A stretch of 64,000 nucleotides of DNA from Pyrenophora tritici-repentis (taxonomy: Eukaryota; Ascomycota; Dothideomycetes; Pleosporales; Pleosporaceae), in contig NC_089390.1 in NCBI RefSeq assembly GCF_003171515.1, positions 496,001 to 560,000 of the forward strand, written 5' to 3'. Of the stretch, positions 10,932-25,571 are shown in pieces. Within the stretch, counting starts at the first letter, position 1; the number at the start of each line of letters is the position of its first letter. The translations under genes and the position numbers were made by a program. The notes beneath the pieces were generated by a model. The model ran no database searches. It saw nothing but the letters and a program-made list of their open reading frames with translations, and was not told where the DNA came from.

Positions 10932-11133
10932 GCAGCTCACCCAAATACACCCACACTACAGTACACCCTGTATCCCCCCGCGATTGCCGAGACCGGGGCT
11001 TGTTGCTGTATATAGGGCATCTTGCATCTTGAATGCGGAGCTGAGCCCATCTTCTCCGCGTTTTCTCTCCACATTCTCTGTTTTATCTTCCCGTCTTTTT
11101 TTAAGTTGGAAATATTTCAAAGAATATTCCATC

Positions 11134-12819
11134 ATGGCGCCCCACGCAACAACACCTCCCCCAATGGGACACGAGCAACCAGTTCAACAAATCACTGTCC
11201 TCGCATCTTCAAGAGCTGTAGTTGGTGGTCGCCTTACTGAAGCAACGATCGTCATTTCCAATGTCACGGGCAAGATTATATCAATCTTCCACTCTGTACT
11301 TCCAGCCACAGATTTCCCAGAGGGAACGGCATACACGGACTACTCGCCCTACATTCTGCTCCCCGGTCTTGTAGACGCCCACGTTCATCTCAACGAGCCA
11401 GGTCGAACAGAGTGGGAAGGCTTCTGGACTGGGACACGAGCAGCGGCCTTTGGCGGCGTAACAACCGTCATTGACATGCCACTGAACGCTATTCCGCCCA
11501 CGACAACAGTCGAGAACCTCAAGATCAAGTGTGAAGCCTCACAGGGCAAGTGCTGGGTTGACGTGGGATTCTACGGGGGCATTATCCCAGGGAACGCTGG
11601 GGAGTTGCAAGCGTTGGTCAAGGAAGGTGTGAGAGGGTTCAAGGGGTTCTTATGTGACAGTGGTGTAAGTCCCAACCCACACCACAGCAGTGGCCTAAAC
11701 CCATGAGCCCCCGATATTAACAACAACCCCCTAGGTCGAAGAATTCCCCGCCGTTTCCTCCCTCGATATCCGCGCCGCCCTCCTCGCCCTAAAGTCCTCC
11801 CCCACAACCCTAATGTTCCACGCCGAAATGATTCCCCCAATCTCAGACTCCGTCGGCGACGACATCCAAACCTCCGCGCCGCCGCTCGCCCCCAAAGGCC
11901 CTCTAAACGCCTACTCCACCTTCCTCTCCTCGCGCCCTCCCGCCTTCGAAACTTGCGCCGTTGCCGAAATCCTTTCCTTGGCACATCTCGCTCCGGAGTT
12001 GCAACTCCACATTGTGCATCTCAGCGCCGTGGAGGCGATTCCCATGTTGCGAAAAGCAAGGGCGGAAGGTGTGAAGATTACGGCGGAAACGTGCTTTCAT
12101 TACCTGGCCCTTGCGGCTGAGGGCATCCAGGAGGGCGACACGAGACACAAGTGCTGTCCGCCGATACGCTCGCAGAGCAACCAAGATGGCTTATGGGAAG
12201 AATTGGTGCAAGATCGTGACGGCGGTGTGATTCAAACAGTAGTCAGTGACCATTCGCCCTGCACACCAGAGATCAAGCTATTACCCTCGCATCTGGAACC
12301 AAATGGCTTATCTCCTTCCTCGTCATCAGCAGATGGAGACGAGAAGCAAAAAGGAGATTTCTTCAGCGCTTGGGGCGGTATATCGAGCGTGGGTCTCGGT
12401 CTCCCTATTCTCTGGACCGAAGGCCGGAAACGCGACCCGGAGAACTTTTCAATCGAGGATGTGGTTAGGTGGTGTTGTCGGAATACTGCCAAGCAGGTTG
12501 GGTTGGAGAAGAGCAAGGGAGATTTGGGGGTCGGGTTTGATGCTGATGTTGTGGTTTTTGATGATGAGGGGGAGTTTTTGGTATGTTGCTATCCCCGTCT
12601 TTTACTTTTTGATGTATGTGGATCTCGTGCTAATATTATGTCAAGGTCGAACCGTCAACAATGCTCTTCAGGAATAAAGTCTCGCCGTACGAGAACAAGA
12701 CGCTCAAGGGTGTGGTAAGGGAGACGTGGTTGAGGGGTCAGCGTGTTTTTGAGAGGACGGGTGGGTTTGCGGAGAAGGTGGGGCCGCAGGGGAAGTTGTT
12801 GCTTGAGGCTAGGAAGTGA
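11134..12819 (+). CDS. Allantoinase
   Basis: Exons 11134..11664, 11735..12580 and 12646..12819, all phase 0, give 516 residues. The introns have GTAAGT/GTATGT donors and CTAG/CAAG acceptors. The enzyme hydrolyses allantoin to allantoate in purine degradation in the cytosol. It is an amidohydrolase-superfamily TIM barrel: the metal-binding DAHVHLNEPGRTEWEGF motif, the GGVTTVIDMPLN strand, the lysine in GFKGFLCDSG that would be carboxylated to bridge the two metals, the histidines in MFHAE and HIVHLS, and the catalytic Asp in VVSDHSPC. The C-terminal part with NTAKQVGLEKSKGDLGVGFDADVVVFD is typical of dihydroorotase/allantoinase proteins. GATA sites upstream agree with nitrogen regulation. No other purine-catabolism gene is adjacent. 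Confidence 0.95.
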
Positions 12820-13191
12820 GTGAAGGTGGGTAGATGGTGTGGGATGGGAGTTTTCGAGCATGGACACTACGGCATAGAGCATGCGTGTGTGTTTTTTCTT
12901 TTTGGTCGGGAATGCATAGATGGCGTTCGGGTCTGGGGGTATTAAGCGTTGGCATATAGATACTGAAATGAAGTACGACGACAATACATGCATATATCAA
13001 AGACACTACTACCATCACTTCCAGTTGTACATCGAGATAAACACATCAAACTCTTACTCGAGTTGTCATACCCAGTTGTCTGAATTGAGTATTGTACAAA
13101 TAACCCTGCCTCTTCTATGGAAAACCCTCATACTACACTACACTCCCCAACACCGCGCACCGTCGGAACACCCCACTAACCACAAAAAAAT

Positions 13192-14700
13192 CTATAGGTA
13201 CTTCTTCGGCGCACCACCCCTCCTCTTCTTATAAACCAGATACGCACCCGTAACCATAATTTGCACAGCCACAGCAATGAAGATGAAGGTCGTCATATTA
13301 GGTCCATGAGTCTTGACAACTAAACGCACAAAAAAGTAAGCATAAAATCACACAATCCCAGGGAGTGACAAAATGAAAAGATAGGACTTACCAGCACCCA
13401 TAATCCCCGGCATACCTTCGACAATGGTATTATGCGAAAACGCCAACGCGCGATGAATCTCCTTCATCATATCCTTGAAATCCTTCGACTCAAGATCCTT
13501 TAGTATCTGCGCCGTCTGGCGCTCCACCCTTTCCACATTACGTATCGTAGCCGCGCCGCGGTCGTCAATGGGCACAATACGCGTCATGAGGTCGTTCCAG
13601 CGGTCGTTGTTTGTCTTGTGGATGAGTTCGACGGTTTCGTAGATTTCGTAGACGCGGTTGTTTATGATTTGGATGCGGTTGTGGAGGTCGGCGAATTGGT
13701 CTTGTTGGCTGCGGATGTTTGCGGCGACGACGTCTTCGAGCATCTTGGGGATGTCGTTTACGTGGGCGTTGTATTGCTGCTGGTTCTGGTTCTGGTTTTG
13801 GGTTTGCTGTTGCTGTTGCTGTTGCTCGTGGGCTTGTTGGGCGGCCAGGTTTTGTTGGTGTTGTTGTGAGGCTTTTGCGTAGTCGCCTTTGCCTTTGTCT
13901 TTGGGCTCTTCGCGTGTGGTGTCGTAGGTGGTGGAGACTGTGAATTTGTGAACTTCGAAGGAGTCTGGGTTTTCGGCCGAGGAGGCGCTGATGCCGAAGT
14001 AGTAGCCTTCTGGGAGGATCACCTGGGGAGGGTTAGTTGTGGTGGATGAGAATGTGGGGGTACGTACTTTGTCTGTCTTGAAGCATGTCTCTCCGTCGAT
14101 AATGACCTCGAGGAAGCCTTCTGCGTGGTGCAGTTTGATCGGCGTGAGCTCTCCACGGTTCCTGTAGGCATAGTCGCACTTGCCAAAAGCCAGCGTGTCC
14201 GGGTCGGGATGGGCTCCAATGTCAACGGTTCCGTCGTTTAGGAAACCGCGAAGAGATCCTCCGTGGTTTTCGTACTGGTCGACGAGCAATACCAGCCCGT
14301 CAAACTTGTGCGTCGTGTACAAGCTCGCTGGTGGCTCACGCGCCTGCGATTGCTTGGTATACCATATCTGCAAATTACCACCTCCACGCTCTTGTCCTGA
14401 GGCCCGAAAGTGCACTTCGGCCACCCAGTCGCCTTTGTGATGTAGTGGGTCTTCGGTCCATACCGATCCACGCTTGTTTCCGGGGTATGGAGGTGTGAGA
14501 ATGATTCGATCGGAGAAGAGTTGGGGCAACCAGTCTTCGTTGCCTTGAATGTTCCAGTGCGGGATCCCGCGTCCGTTGGGTGAGAGAGTTTCCTTGTGTC
14601 CGAAACTGAGGTTATCTATTACATACGGAACGGCATGTACTGTGGAGAATGCGATTGCGGAGATTGCGGCAAACCGCAGCGGTTTTGACATGATGTGCAT
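13192..14700 (-). CDS. L-type lectin cargo receptor (ERGIC-53/VIP36/Emp47-like)
   Basis: Exons 14700..14068, 14022..13392 and 13319..13192 give 463 residues. The first intron is only 45 nt and keeps the frame open, but it has GTACGT, CTAAC and CCCAG signals and its removal restores K|VILPEGYYFG. The protein has a signal peptide (ISAIAFSTVHA) and then a leguminous-lectin-like domain (WNIQGNEDWLPQLFSDRIILTPP begins it; GLVLLVDQYEN and YRNRGELTPIKL follow). A Gln-rich, coiled-coil stalk comes next, then one membrane span in the last exon (MTTFIFIAVAVQIMVTGAYLVY) and a cytosolic tail ending KKYL, a perfect KKXX dilysine ER-retrieval signal. It should carry glycoproteins between the ER and Golgi. 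A start at the third residue after MHI (MSKPLRF) is equally possible. Confidence 0.92.
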
Positions 14701-15375
14701 GGTGGTGGGGCAATTGCGTTGCTCAGAGGAGTGAATGGATGTTGCTCAGTGTTTCAAACTGTATTGAACTGATCAAGTCTCTTGTATGTAGTCAGCCTCG
14801 TGCGCAACCTCATCCGTACAGCCAAACCCACCTTGTACTCTATACTCGTAGCTCCGCCAGCGTCGCCAGGCTCCACGCGACAGTCGCAAGGTGGTCTGTT
14901 TGGTTAAAAAGAAACAATTGGGTATCACTAAACGATGACATGCACAAGAAAGGAAGATGTGCCACCAGATGGGCAGTAGAGTAATGACGAGATTGGGAGA
15001 GCTTATGGACAGCTGTGCTTTAGACGGGTCTACATATTACATTGCTTAGGTGGTCTATGCGCCAGCATACTGCGACAGCTATGCTAAACCGCAACTTGAA
15101 ATGAAACGACAAGCACTGGAGAATGTTCACGACAATCCAATCTAGGCTGCGATTGTTTCAAGGGGATTGAAAAGCAAGAACAGGTGACTTGAAAGCCTGT
15201 CATTCAAACGTCGCAATGTGAACTTTAGTCTTGGCGCCTGCCTGGGGTCGGGGGTGGTGATTCGCCGATGACCATTTTCTCCATCGTCGTCTACCTCATC
15301 ACCAAGCTCCGTCCGCCATTGTCGCCGCCAAACGCCTCACGCACCAAACGCCAACTTGCTCTCCCCCCGGCCAAC
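14701..15375. other. Divergent intergenic region, lectin / prohibitin
   Basis: About 675 bp between two divergent genes. It must contain both promoters. I see no gene, no repeat and no strongly supported binding site. Confidence 0.5.
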
Positions 15376-16407
15376 ATGTCTGCACCGGATCCAAAGGAAG
15401 CCTGGGCGCGCCTCCAGACTGAGCTCTCACGACGAAGCGCAAAGTACGCAGGTTCGGGCGGGGGCGGAGGTCCAAAGGGTCTGTTTGGTTCAATCGGTGG
15501 ATTGATTCTTGTTGGTGGAGGAATCTGGGCCGCGAACAATGCCCTGTTCAACGGTATGGTTGGTTTGTATGTTGGGATGAATGATGTTAACTCGTGACAG
15601 TCGACGGAGGACATCGCGCAATCAAGTACACTCGACTAGGCGGAGTCCAAAAGGAAATCTACAACGAAGGAACGCATTTCCGGGTCCCTTGGTTCGAAAC
15701 TCCTATTACCTACGATGTGCGCGCCAAACCCCGAAACGTCGCTTCCCTCACAGGCACCAAAGACTTGCAGATGGTCAACATAACCTGCCGTGTACTGTCA
15801 AGACCGCGAGTCGACGCTCTACCGCAGATCTACAGGACACTGGGCACAGACTATGACGAGAGGGTTTTGCCATCAATTGTGAATGAGGTGCTCAAGAGTG
15901 TGGTGGCGCAATTCAATGCCAGTCAGCTCATCACACAGCGTGAGAATGTCAGTAGGCTCGTACGTGACAACTTGGTCCGGAGAGCAGCGCGATTCAACAT
16001 TATGCTTGATGATGTTTCTCTGACGGTATGTAATTCCCCCTCCTACCCCGCCACCATCTAACATGTCTCAGCACCTCGCCTTCTCCCCCGAGTTCACCGC
16101 CGCAGTAGAAGCCAAGCAAGTCGCACAGCAAGAAGCCCAGCGCGCTGCTTTCGTCGTCGACAAGGCCCGTCAGGAGAAGCAAGCCACCGTCGTACGCGCC
16201 CAGGGTGAGGCTCGTTCCGCCGAGCTGATTGGTGACGCCATCAAGAAGAGCAGGAGTTATGTCGATCTGAGGGAGTTTGAGAACGCCAGGAATATCGCCC
16301 AGATTCTGCAGCAGAGCAATAACAAGGTCTACCTTGACAGCAGGGGCTTGGGTCTAGACATTAGCCAGACTACGGCGGACAAGGAGCAGAGGGCGAACAG
16401 GAAGTAG
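15376..16407 (+). CDS. PHB2: Prohibitin-2
   Basis: Exons 15376..15553, 15601..16025 and 16072..16407 join in phase to 312 residues (introns of 47 and 46 nt). The ATG at 15376 follows a C-rich leader and starts a protein colinear with Phb2, so the longer upstream frame was not used. It forms ring complexes with Phb1 in the inner mitochondrial membrane that stabilise nascent respiratory subunits and modulate the m-AAA protease. Features are an N-terminal Gly-rich segment leading to the membrane anchor ([21 protein letters not shown]), the SPFH core starting [16 protein letters not shown], the landmark REEN-like [18 protein letters not shown], and a C-terminal coiled coil ([20 protein letters not shown]). 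Confidence 0.95.
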
Positions 16408-16888
16408 ACGTGATTGAGAGTGATTGAGGGGTGACTAGAGAATTGGCGAGATGACCGTTGTTCAGAATTAATATACTGTACAATTACCATTACGAAAAGC
16501 AGGCAAGCGTGCGAGTATGTAGCTTTCCACTCATGACTAAATTAAGCATCTAAACTCTATTAGTGTCTGATTGGATTGGGTGTGATGATGTATTGTTCAG
16601 TCTGGGCGCATGAATTATACAGCGGGACGCTCGGACCGTGGCGACAGGACGATGGCGGGGCAAATTCAGTTCAGCGCAATGAGGGAATCAGCGAAGACAT
16701 GACATTTCACGCATGCAAGAGTAGTTGACAAGTCCGTGATGATTTGATTGATTGATGTTAAATGTCCGACATGCAGGCGAAACCTAACCCGTTCCTCCCA
16801 TTTGACCCATGATGCCGTAACTCATCCATCCATCTATGTCGTCGTAACCCGCGTAACCCCGGTGTTGTCGTAGTCGTGAAGCGCACGC
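16408..16888. other. Convergent 3' region, PHB2 / UBI3
   Basis: About 480 bp between two convergent genes. It contains AT-rich stretches suitable for polyadenylation (AATTAATATACTGTACAA near 16470). No open frame or repeat is supported. Confidence 0.5.
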
Positions 16889-18920
<2,032 letters not shown>

Positions 18921-21181
18921 ATGGAGAATGCATCAGATAGTCGCCCGCATCGGCAATCCGCGCGTGGCGAGTTGTCAGGTGGTGAGCCTTCCAACTTCAG
19001 TCAGCGGTACTCCATAGGGTGCTGAAGGCGTCCCGATTGCCGGCAGTCGTTGAAGGCTTGCTTGCGCGATACCATGCAGAAGCCTCAGGACCCAAGGCCC
19101 GGTTCCAAGATCCAAACTGGCCTGAAGATGACCCGGAGTCAGCCTCCCAACCGCTCGTGATCTCAAAGACCAGCATGTTGGCGAATACGGCCAGACGCTT
19201 CCGCAGTATGGGTTATACAAAGCTCAAATTGGACAATCGTACCTACACGCCGAGCAGAGCGACAAAGCGTGCACTACCATCCCAGTCCACCTGGGTGTCA
19301 TAACGTACTTGACATACCAGTGTGAAAGGGCCACTGTAGTCGCCAGACAGGCCTATTATAGCTTACCCACACTGTCAAGTATCTCATGATACCTACGTGC
19401 TACGACAACAGGATTGAAGAATTCGGGGAATACCTGCTACCCAATGCTGTAATTCAAGGATTGCGGACGACTCTAAGCTTCAGTGGCTGCCTTGCCAGCG
19501 TCCAACCAAAAGCAGGGATCGAGGAGACCGTTGCTCGACTGTTCACGCAGCTCAATCTTGGCCCATCATCCGGAGCTGACTCGTTTTCCCCACTCCTTGA
19601 AGTGTTCAATACGATAGCTGCTCATTATTATGACGACTCAAATCCGACGAGACGGCTCCGTGCTCAAGGTTTCGACGTCAACGAAAGCACCATGCAGGAC
19701 GCAGCGGAATTTTACGACTACTTTGCTGAACACATGTTCCCTCCCATCAAGAGCCATCTGCGTGATTGGTTCGTGCAGCGGTTCAGAAAGTGCGCCCATT
19801 GCAAGGCGGAGATGGCTAGTGGTGAAAAAGAGGTTGAACACATGATCAAAGTCCTCATCCCGGACAAGGTACAGGCCCTACTGAAGCTCCAGGACATGCT
19901 CCCATACGATAAGTGGAATGAGCCCGAAGGTTTTAGCTGCCAGAAATGCAGTGGCCAATCTCACCAAGTGACAGAGCGACCGTTATCGCTACCAAACCTC
20001 TTTTTGGTGCAATTGTGTAGATTCCGTCAGGGAGTCCAGGCCAAGAAGACGAATCTCATCCAGTTTCCAATAGGGGAGACGGAAGTCATAGCCTCTGCTG
20101 GAACAGGCAAATACCGGGTAGACGGTGTCTTTTATCGCTCAGGAATCGGTGTCGACACTGGGCACTACTACACCATCTCCAGAGATGTTGAAGATTCGTC
20201 AAGGTGGGTGAAATGGGACGATAGCCAGAGGTCAGTGGTGTCGGTGGAAGAAGTCGTCGTAAGTCATACCGACGCCCAATTTACAAGCAACTACTAATAT
20301 GATTAGACGAATGAGGCCTACATTCTAGTGATGAGGCAGATGACAACGCAGAAACTAAGGTGGATAGACCGGATGCAGCAGTGCCAAAGAAGATCGTACC
20401 TCGTCCTTCGTTTCTAACACCTGGATCTAAATCTTCGGGTTTCGCCCGCATATCGCAAGACAAGGCCCTCGGGTCTGAAGATCTCAGTAACGCCCGCTGC
20501 GGGAGCAGGGGCCGAGTCGGGCAAGCATATAGCGACCAGCGCTCTGTCGAGCACCTTCCGAGGGACCCAGGGGTCTGCTCCCACACCTCGAATGCCTGGC
20601 CTATTTTCCCAGCCCACTGCAAACTCGCTGCGTCGCTCAGAAAGCCTCCGTAGCCTCAAAAAGCCGCCAACTCCAACCGTAAATACGCCTAATACGCTTG
20701 GTCGCTTCCGGATGCCTGCTCCACGTGATCCTTTCGGGAGGCCAGGCCAGTCAGGTCAGTCAGGTCAGTCAGGTCAGTCAGGTCAGTCAGGTCAGTCAGG
20801 TCAGTCAGGTCAGTCAGGTCAGTCAGGTCAGTCAGGTCAGTAAGGTCAGTAAGGTCAGTCAGGTCAGCCAGAAGATGCCAAACGGGCTGCATCGGTGTTG
20901 AGCCGAGAGGAGCCCAAGAAGCCGCGTCCTAGTCAAACTGGTCCCGCTCCATCACCGGGTGCTTCCTCGTCTCGGGTCAGCGCCACAAGACCTCTCCGCC
21001 GTAGTGCGGTGCCTTCCACGTGGCGAGACGACGCCCCACCCCGACGACATATCGAACAGCCACAGCGCCTTGTGGTGCTGCTAGATCCGACTCACCAGAT
21101 GGAGGAAGTACCAACGTCAATCGATTGGCCAGGACTCTGTCAGATCTATCCACGACCGATGATGAGGAGGCGAAGAAGTGA
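18921..21181 (+). pseudogene. Decayed ubiquitin-specific protease (USP) gene
   Basis: The peptidase C19 fold is recognisable but broken. The catalytic Cys box G-N-T-C-Y is at 19426-19440 in one frame. The continuation NAVIQGL starts at 19443 in another, because the codon between them has lost one base. The His box region (VDTGHYYTI, then WVKWDDSQ) is intact in the open segment 19386-20264. A typical intron (20265-20306) leads to TNEAYIL, the usual end of the fold. Beyond that, Ser/Pro-rich coding-like sequence continues to a TGA at 21179, but the frame changes near 20325, near 20485 and near 21070, and two TAA codons occur in a minisatellite. The 5' part (from an ATG at 18921, with a frame change near 19015) is less certain. 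Indels, not RIP-type transitions, dominate. Assembly error is an alternative, but neighbouring genes read cleanly. Confidence 0.75.
20751..20867 (+). repeat. 9-bp minisatellite, 13 copies of TCAGGTCAG
   Basis: Thirteen tandem nonamers. In the frame of the flanking coding-like sequence each unit reads Ser-Gly-Gln. Units 11 and 12 read TAAGGTCAG, replacing Ser by a stop. Flanking codons on both sides are in the same frame, so the repeat was once translated. Confidence 0.9.
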
Positions 21182-21689
21182 GGGATTCGTCGCAGGAACT
21201 CCCGTTTTTGAGAGACTGACAGGAGTTCTCATTGTTTGAGAGACTGGCATAGCTTGTCCGCCATTGCACGGACTGCTGAGTATTTACAATGATAAGAATC
21301 AGATCATCAAGAATTCATTGACCATACCCTATATGCATATTGTGAAGTTTCGATACATCATCAAGTAGTGATCGTAGAAGACATAAGCTAGATAGGCATC
21401 AACAAGGTATCATAGCGTTTGATAAGTTGCGCCATGATGTTTAGTCTGAATCTGAGCAATGCAGCAGCTTAGCCAAGCTGCGCATCGCTAAAGTCAACAT
21501 GGTCATGCTGCGAATGCCCCATGACCATCAGCCTCGGCTATTTGAAGCCGGTCATACGGTGCACGAGTTCAGTTTCAAACACATACATCAGACTGCGCTA
21601 GTAGGGTGCCTACAAAACCTCCCACTCGTCTCCTCCGTTATCTCTCCTTCCACACCTTCTTCCTTGATTCCAAAATGGACGACTAGAAG
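21182..21689. other. Spacer between the USP pseudogene and the module array
   Basis: AT-rich non-coding sequence. I see no gene, structural RNA or mobile-element end. Confidence 0.4.
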
Positions 21690-24600
21690 TACACATGTCT
21701 TCTTTCACCAAAAAATCATCAGGAAGTTTGATGAGTGGATTCTGTCGACCTTCCCATGCATCCTTTACTCTATTTTTCCAAAATGACGCAGCGAAGGCAT
21801 GTCCCGTTCTAAAGATTCTACTACTTTTATCCAATGGTTGAGCCTGCCCTTTAACACCTGTAAATCCTTAAAAGTGCCCCTGCTGTTTGAAATTCTGTAA
21901 AAGATCCTGGTGGACTGCTCTGTCTCTTCCAAAATCATTCTTATTTTCTCAGTTCTAAAAGAGATGTATACGAACACATGTCGTCTTCAAAAGTTTATTC
22001 GGAAGCACGATATGACCGGATTTTTTCCGATTTCTTCTGAAAAGCTCTGCTACCTCTATCTTAAAAATGCCATCGGCAAGGGCTATGTCCTGTTCCAAAA
22101 GAAATAGTCAATTGACACATGGGTGGGCTGGACCAGTGCTGTCCCGGCTACTACTCTTGGCCGAGGACGCTTTGGCCCCGTATTTTTTTCTACTTCTCTT
22201 TTTTTTAAACTCGAAAATTACCGTTCCTTAAAGCATCTATAGATAGGATTGATAGAGTGAGGTTAGGAGGACTGGAAATTTTTTGATTCAACACAACGAA
22301 GGGTTTCTGGTTCCTTGAAACTACTGTTATCTGTGAAAAAGATGAAGTGATTCCGAGGATTCTATCTATCTTAAACTTATGGATTAAAGACGGATGTGCG
22401 GTCCCTGCTCAGGATGAGTAAAAACTTTCTCATGTCACTGTTCCTCTTATTTCTTTTTCCATGTGGAACTTGCGATCTTTTCAAAACACACATATCATAA
22501 AGCATGAGAGTGAGCGAAGAGTCAAACTCCAGAGGTGAAAAATGATGATTTCCCCACTGTTCCCCACACTGCTGAGTATTTCACAAGAAACATATGGTGA
22601 ACCATTTCGTGATTAAAAGGAAAGCGAAGAACACGTCATATGCTCTTTCTCTGCCGTGTTAAATTCCTTAAACACTGCCGAGCCGTCCTGTATTTTTGAC
22701 TTCACACTACATCAAAACGGGCAGTTCTTTAAAAATAAAATAACTGCATGGTATGAGAAGTGAGCCACCATATCGAAACCTCCAACGCCGTTCCACGTGC
22801 CTTTTCTACTCATCATTCCCAGAAAGCCTAGCTAAATCTGAAACAAAATGGACCGATGGACCGTCCCAAAGCACGGGTCTTTCATATAGATACCCCCCTC
22901 TCACCCCACTCTCTATCCTCCACTCTACTTCCCTACCTTTCCAAAAACTTCCTCGTCGCTGCAAATGAGATAAGCACCGAAAATACTAAAAGAGGAAGCT
23001 ATAGATAGGATGACTGTGCCGCTGTGGAGAAGGCCGGATAGCTTTTAAGACTGCTATTCGTAACCACCTGAATATGGGGTGGTCCTAAAACCTAGTCATC
23101 GATATGGCATGGACTGTCCGGCTCCTGGGGGTGTATATAAATCTTCCTTCTTATCTTCTTTTCTCCCTTTCCTTCTACATACGGGGTGGTCCTATATTTA
23201 TAAAATTCATGGATGTGCTGCCTGATGGCTGGCGTCTCTGCTCTGTCTTTTTTCAAAATCGACCTTCATTTCTAACATGATTTTGCGCGCAGTGGTCCGT
23301 GGAAAATCAAGGCCTGCCGTATCACCATTCTTTGAGAAACTATTTCGTTCTTATTTGATCAAAAGATCGCAGTGGTAGAGTTCATGACCAGTGTTGTGGG
23401 GCTCTCTATAATTGGAACAACGACGTGGCATAAGTCGTCCGGCTGCGCTGTTGTGAAAACTAGTGTGGCTGGCGCATAAGATTTTGGGTTTTCTGGTACT
23501 TGAATACCTCTTTTATATTCTCAAAGGCTTTTTCTATCGCTCTCAAAACATGCCAAAAACGAGGTATGGCTGGACTTCTGATTTCTGTCTTCTCTAAATT
23601 CAAAATACCACCGTTACACGATGTGTGACTGACTACCATGCCGACTACAAAAACTTACCCTTTTCTTCCCTGATATCACCACTCAAATTGACGAAAGAGC
23701 TGCCTTCTTCAAACTAATACCTACTAGTAAAATGGCTGGCGCGCTGTTTCTTCCTTTGAAATCGAAAAGTGCTCCTACTCAATACTTTTCCCCTGCTAGC
23801 GAGACTACCCAGAAACTCAATAGGATATTAAAGTCCGGGTCTTTCTTCTAACTCCATTCTTCTCCTATCGATACGATAATTCTAACTTTACAAAAGACTT
23901 ACCACAATATCTTCATGGTTGGCGCACTGTCTCTCCCCCCAAATTACATTTTACTCCGTAATATAACTTATCCAGCAACAAAGCATCCTAACCACCATGG
24001 CATGAAAAGTTGCCTGCACCTTGAAAAACTGCAAATGTGCACATATCCATGCTATTCCTTGATCAAAGATTAGCAAGTTGCGGAGAATGTTTGACTAAAC
24101 GCCGTGACGTTTCCAAACACATTTACACTCGTAATGTAGCTTCTCGGCTGCGCTGTTCCTAACCCTATTAAAGTATGCTTATTCAAAATGACGGGGTTAA
24201 CACCTTTCAATTTCTGCTTTTTCTCTGCGCATGGCTTTTATGTCGTTCTAAATTGACTGTAGTTATCACGACGGGTGTTGTTATGCTTCTCTAAAACTCT
24301 AGTAAAACCTGGCGACATCTGACATTGAAATGGTCCAACATTAGAACTATGTCTTCTTCTTCTTCTTCTTCTCTAAAAGCAATAGATAAACCCCTCATTC
24401 TGCGTTCCGGCTCTTTGTGTGGCCATTCAAAACAGAGCGTCTAGCTTCAAATGTGACCCTGCAGCGACAGGTCTTAGAAATTACTTCTTTCCCAACTATC
24501 TTTTACCATTCTTGGCGTTTTCTAGGATCTTGAAGATCAACATAGAGCTTATGCATGTCTTCTTCTCCTAAAATTTAGGCATAACTCAGTCGATGCTCCG

Positions 24601-25310
24601 TTTTTAGCTATTCTCGTAGTCATCTGAAAGCTAGGGACAAAGGTTACAGCGGTAGTGAGCGTATGACCTTGGGGCGACGAAGTATAAAGTCTACTATCTA
24701 CTCTCTCCTCTATGCTTGCTGCTGCATCCTCTTCTTTATGAGAAAATCCAAGATAATGACCCTGCAGAAGTATGTCTGCTTCTCCTAAAAATGCAGTCCT
24801 GAGTTTTCATAAGATATGTGATTTTGGACTTTTTATTGCACATGAAACAAAACACAACAAACGAAAGGCTATGTTGTCTGACTTTCTAGCCGTGACGGGG
24901 TATAAAGAGCACAGCTTTTTCTTCTCCTCCATCTTCTATCCTCAAAAACCTCGCTTTTAGGCTCTACAAAAACTGTCAGTACCGATAGATTTAAATTATT
25001 TAGGAAGATCACAGTGCAATTTGGGGAAATAAAATGGTCTCAAATGTACTGAATGTCTGAGTTTCCCTAACTCATACGTTTGTGTTGATGCTGTGATTTA
25101 GGTCTGCCCGCAGTAATACAAAGGCCGAGTCACATTCTCTAGAGCGTCTCCACCACTTATGAAACCCACTTCGAATTTGCTTCTTACTCCGGTATCTCTA
25201 CCACTCTCCCTCCATATCTTCCTCTGAAATTTCAAACTCAAAAATGTAGGACGTGTAGCAATGTTGTTCTCGTCGGGAAATGTTTAAAAGAGCATATTGT
25301 ATTCTGAGCC

Positions 25311-25571
25311 TGTCGGATCACAGATATCAACGATATCTCAGCCACGCGATCGGCCGCACTGATCTCGGTCACGCGAGCAGGCGCACTGGCATCATTCACG
25401 CGGACAGGCGCACTGATCGCGGCGTCCGAGCAGCGCTCAGACCAGACCTCCTATATCTAGCTCTTCCATAGTTCTCCTTCGCAAGACAATCAATCAGAAC
25501 CATCACCGAACAGAATGCATTCCTAGTTATCGTTATTTCCTTTCAGCACTAGTGCTACAGCCCTACCAACA
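25311..25571 (+). mobile_element. Solo LTR, type B, plus orientation
   Basis: A 261-bp unit beginning TGTCGGATC and ending CTACCAACA. Its 3' ~90 bp is nearly the same as that of the intact copia element at 55-61 kb, but the 5' ~170 bp is different and contains internally repeated GGCGCACTG units. The flanking pentamers are GAGCC on the left and GATGT on the right, so there is no matching target duplication at this copy; see the finding on crossed duplications. Confidence 0.85.
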
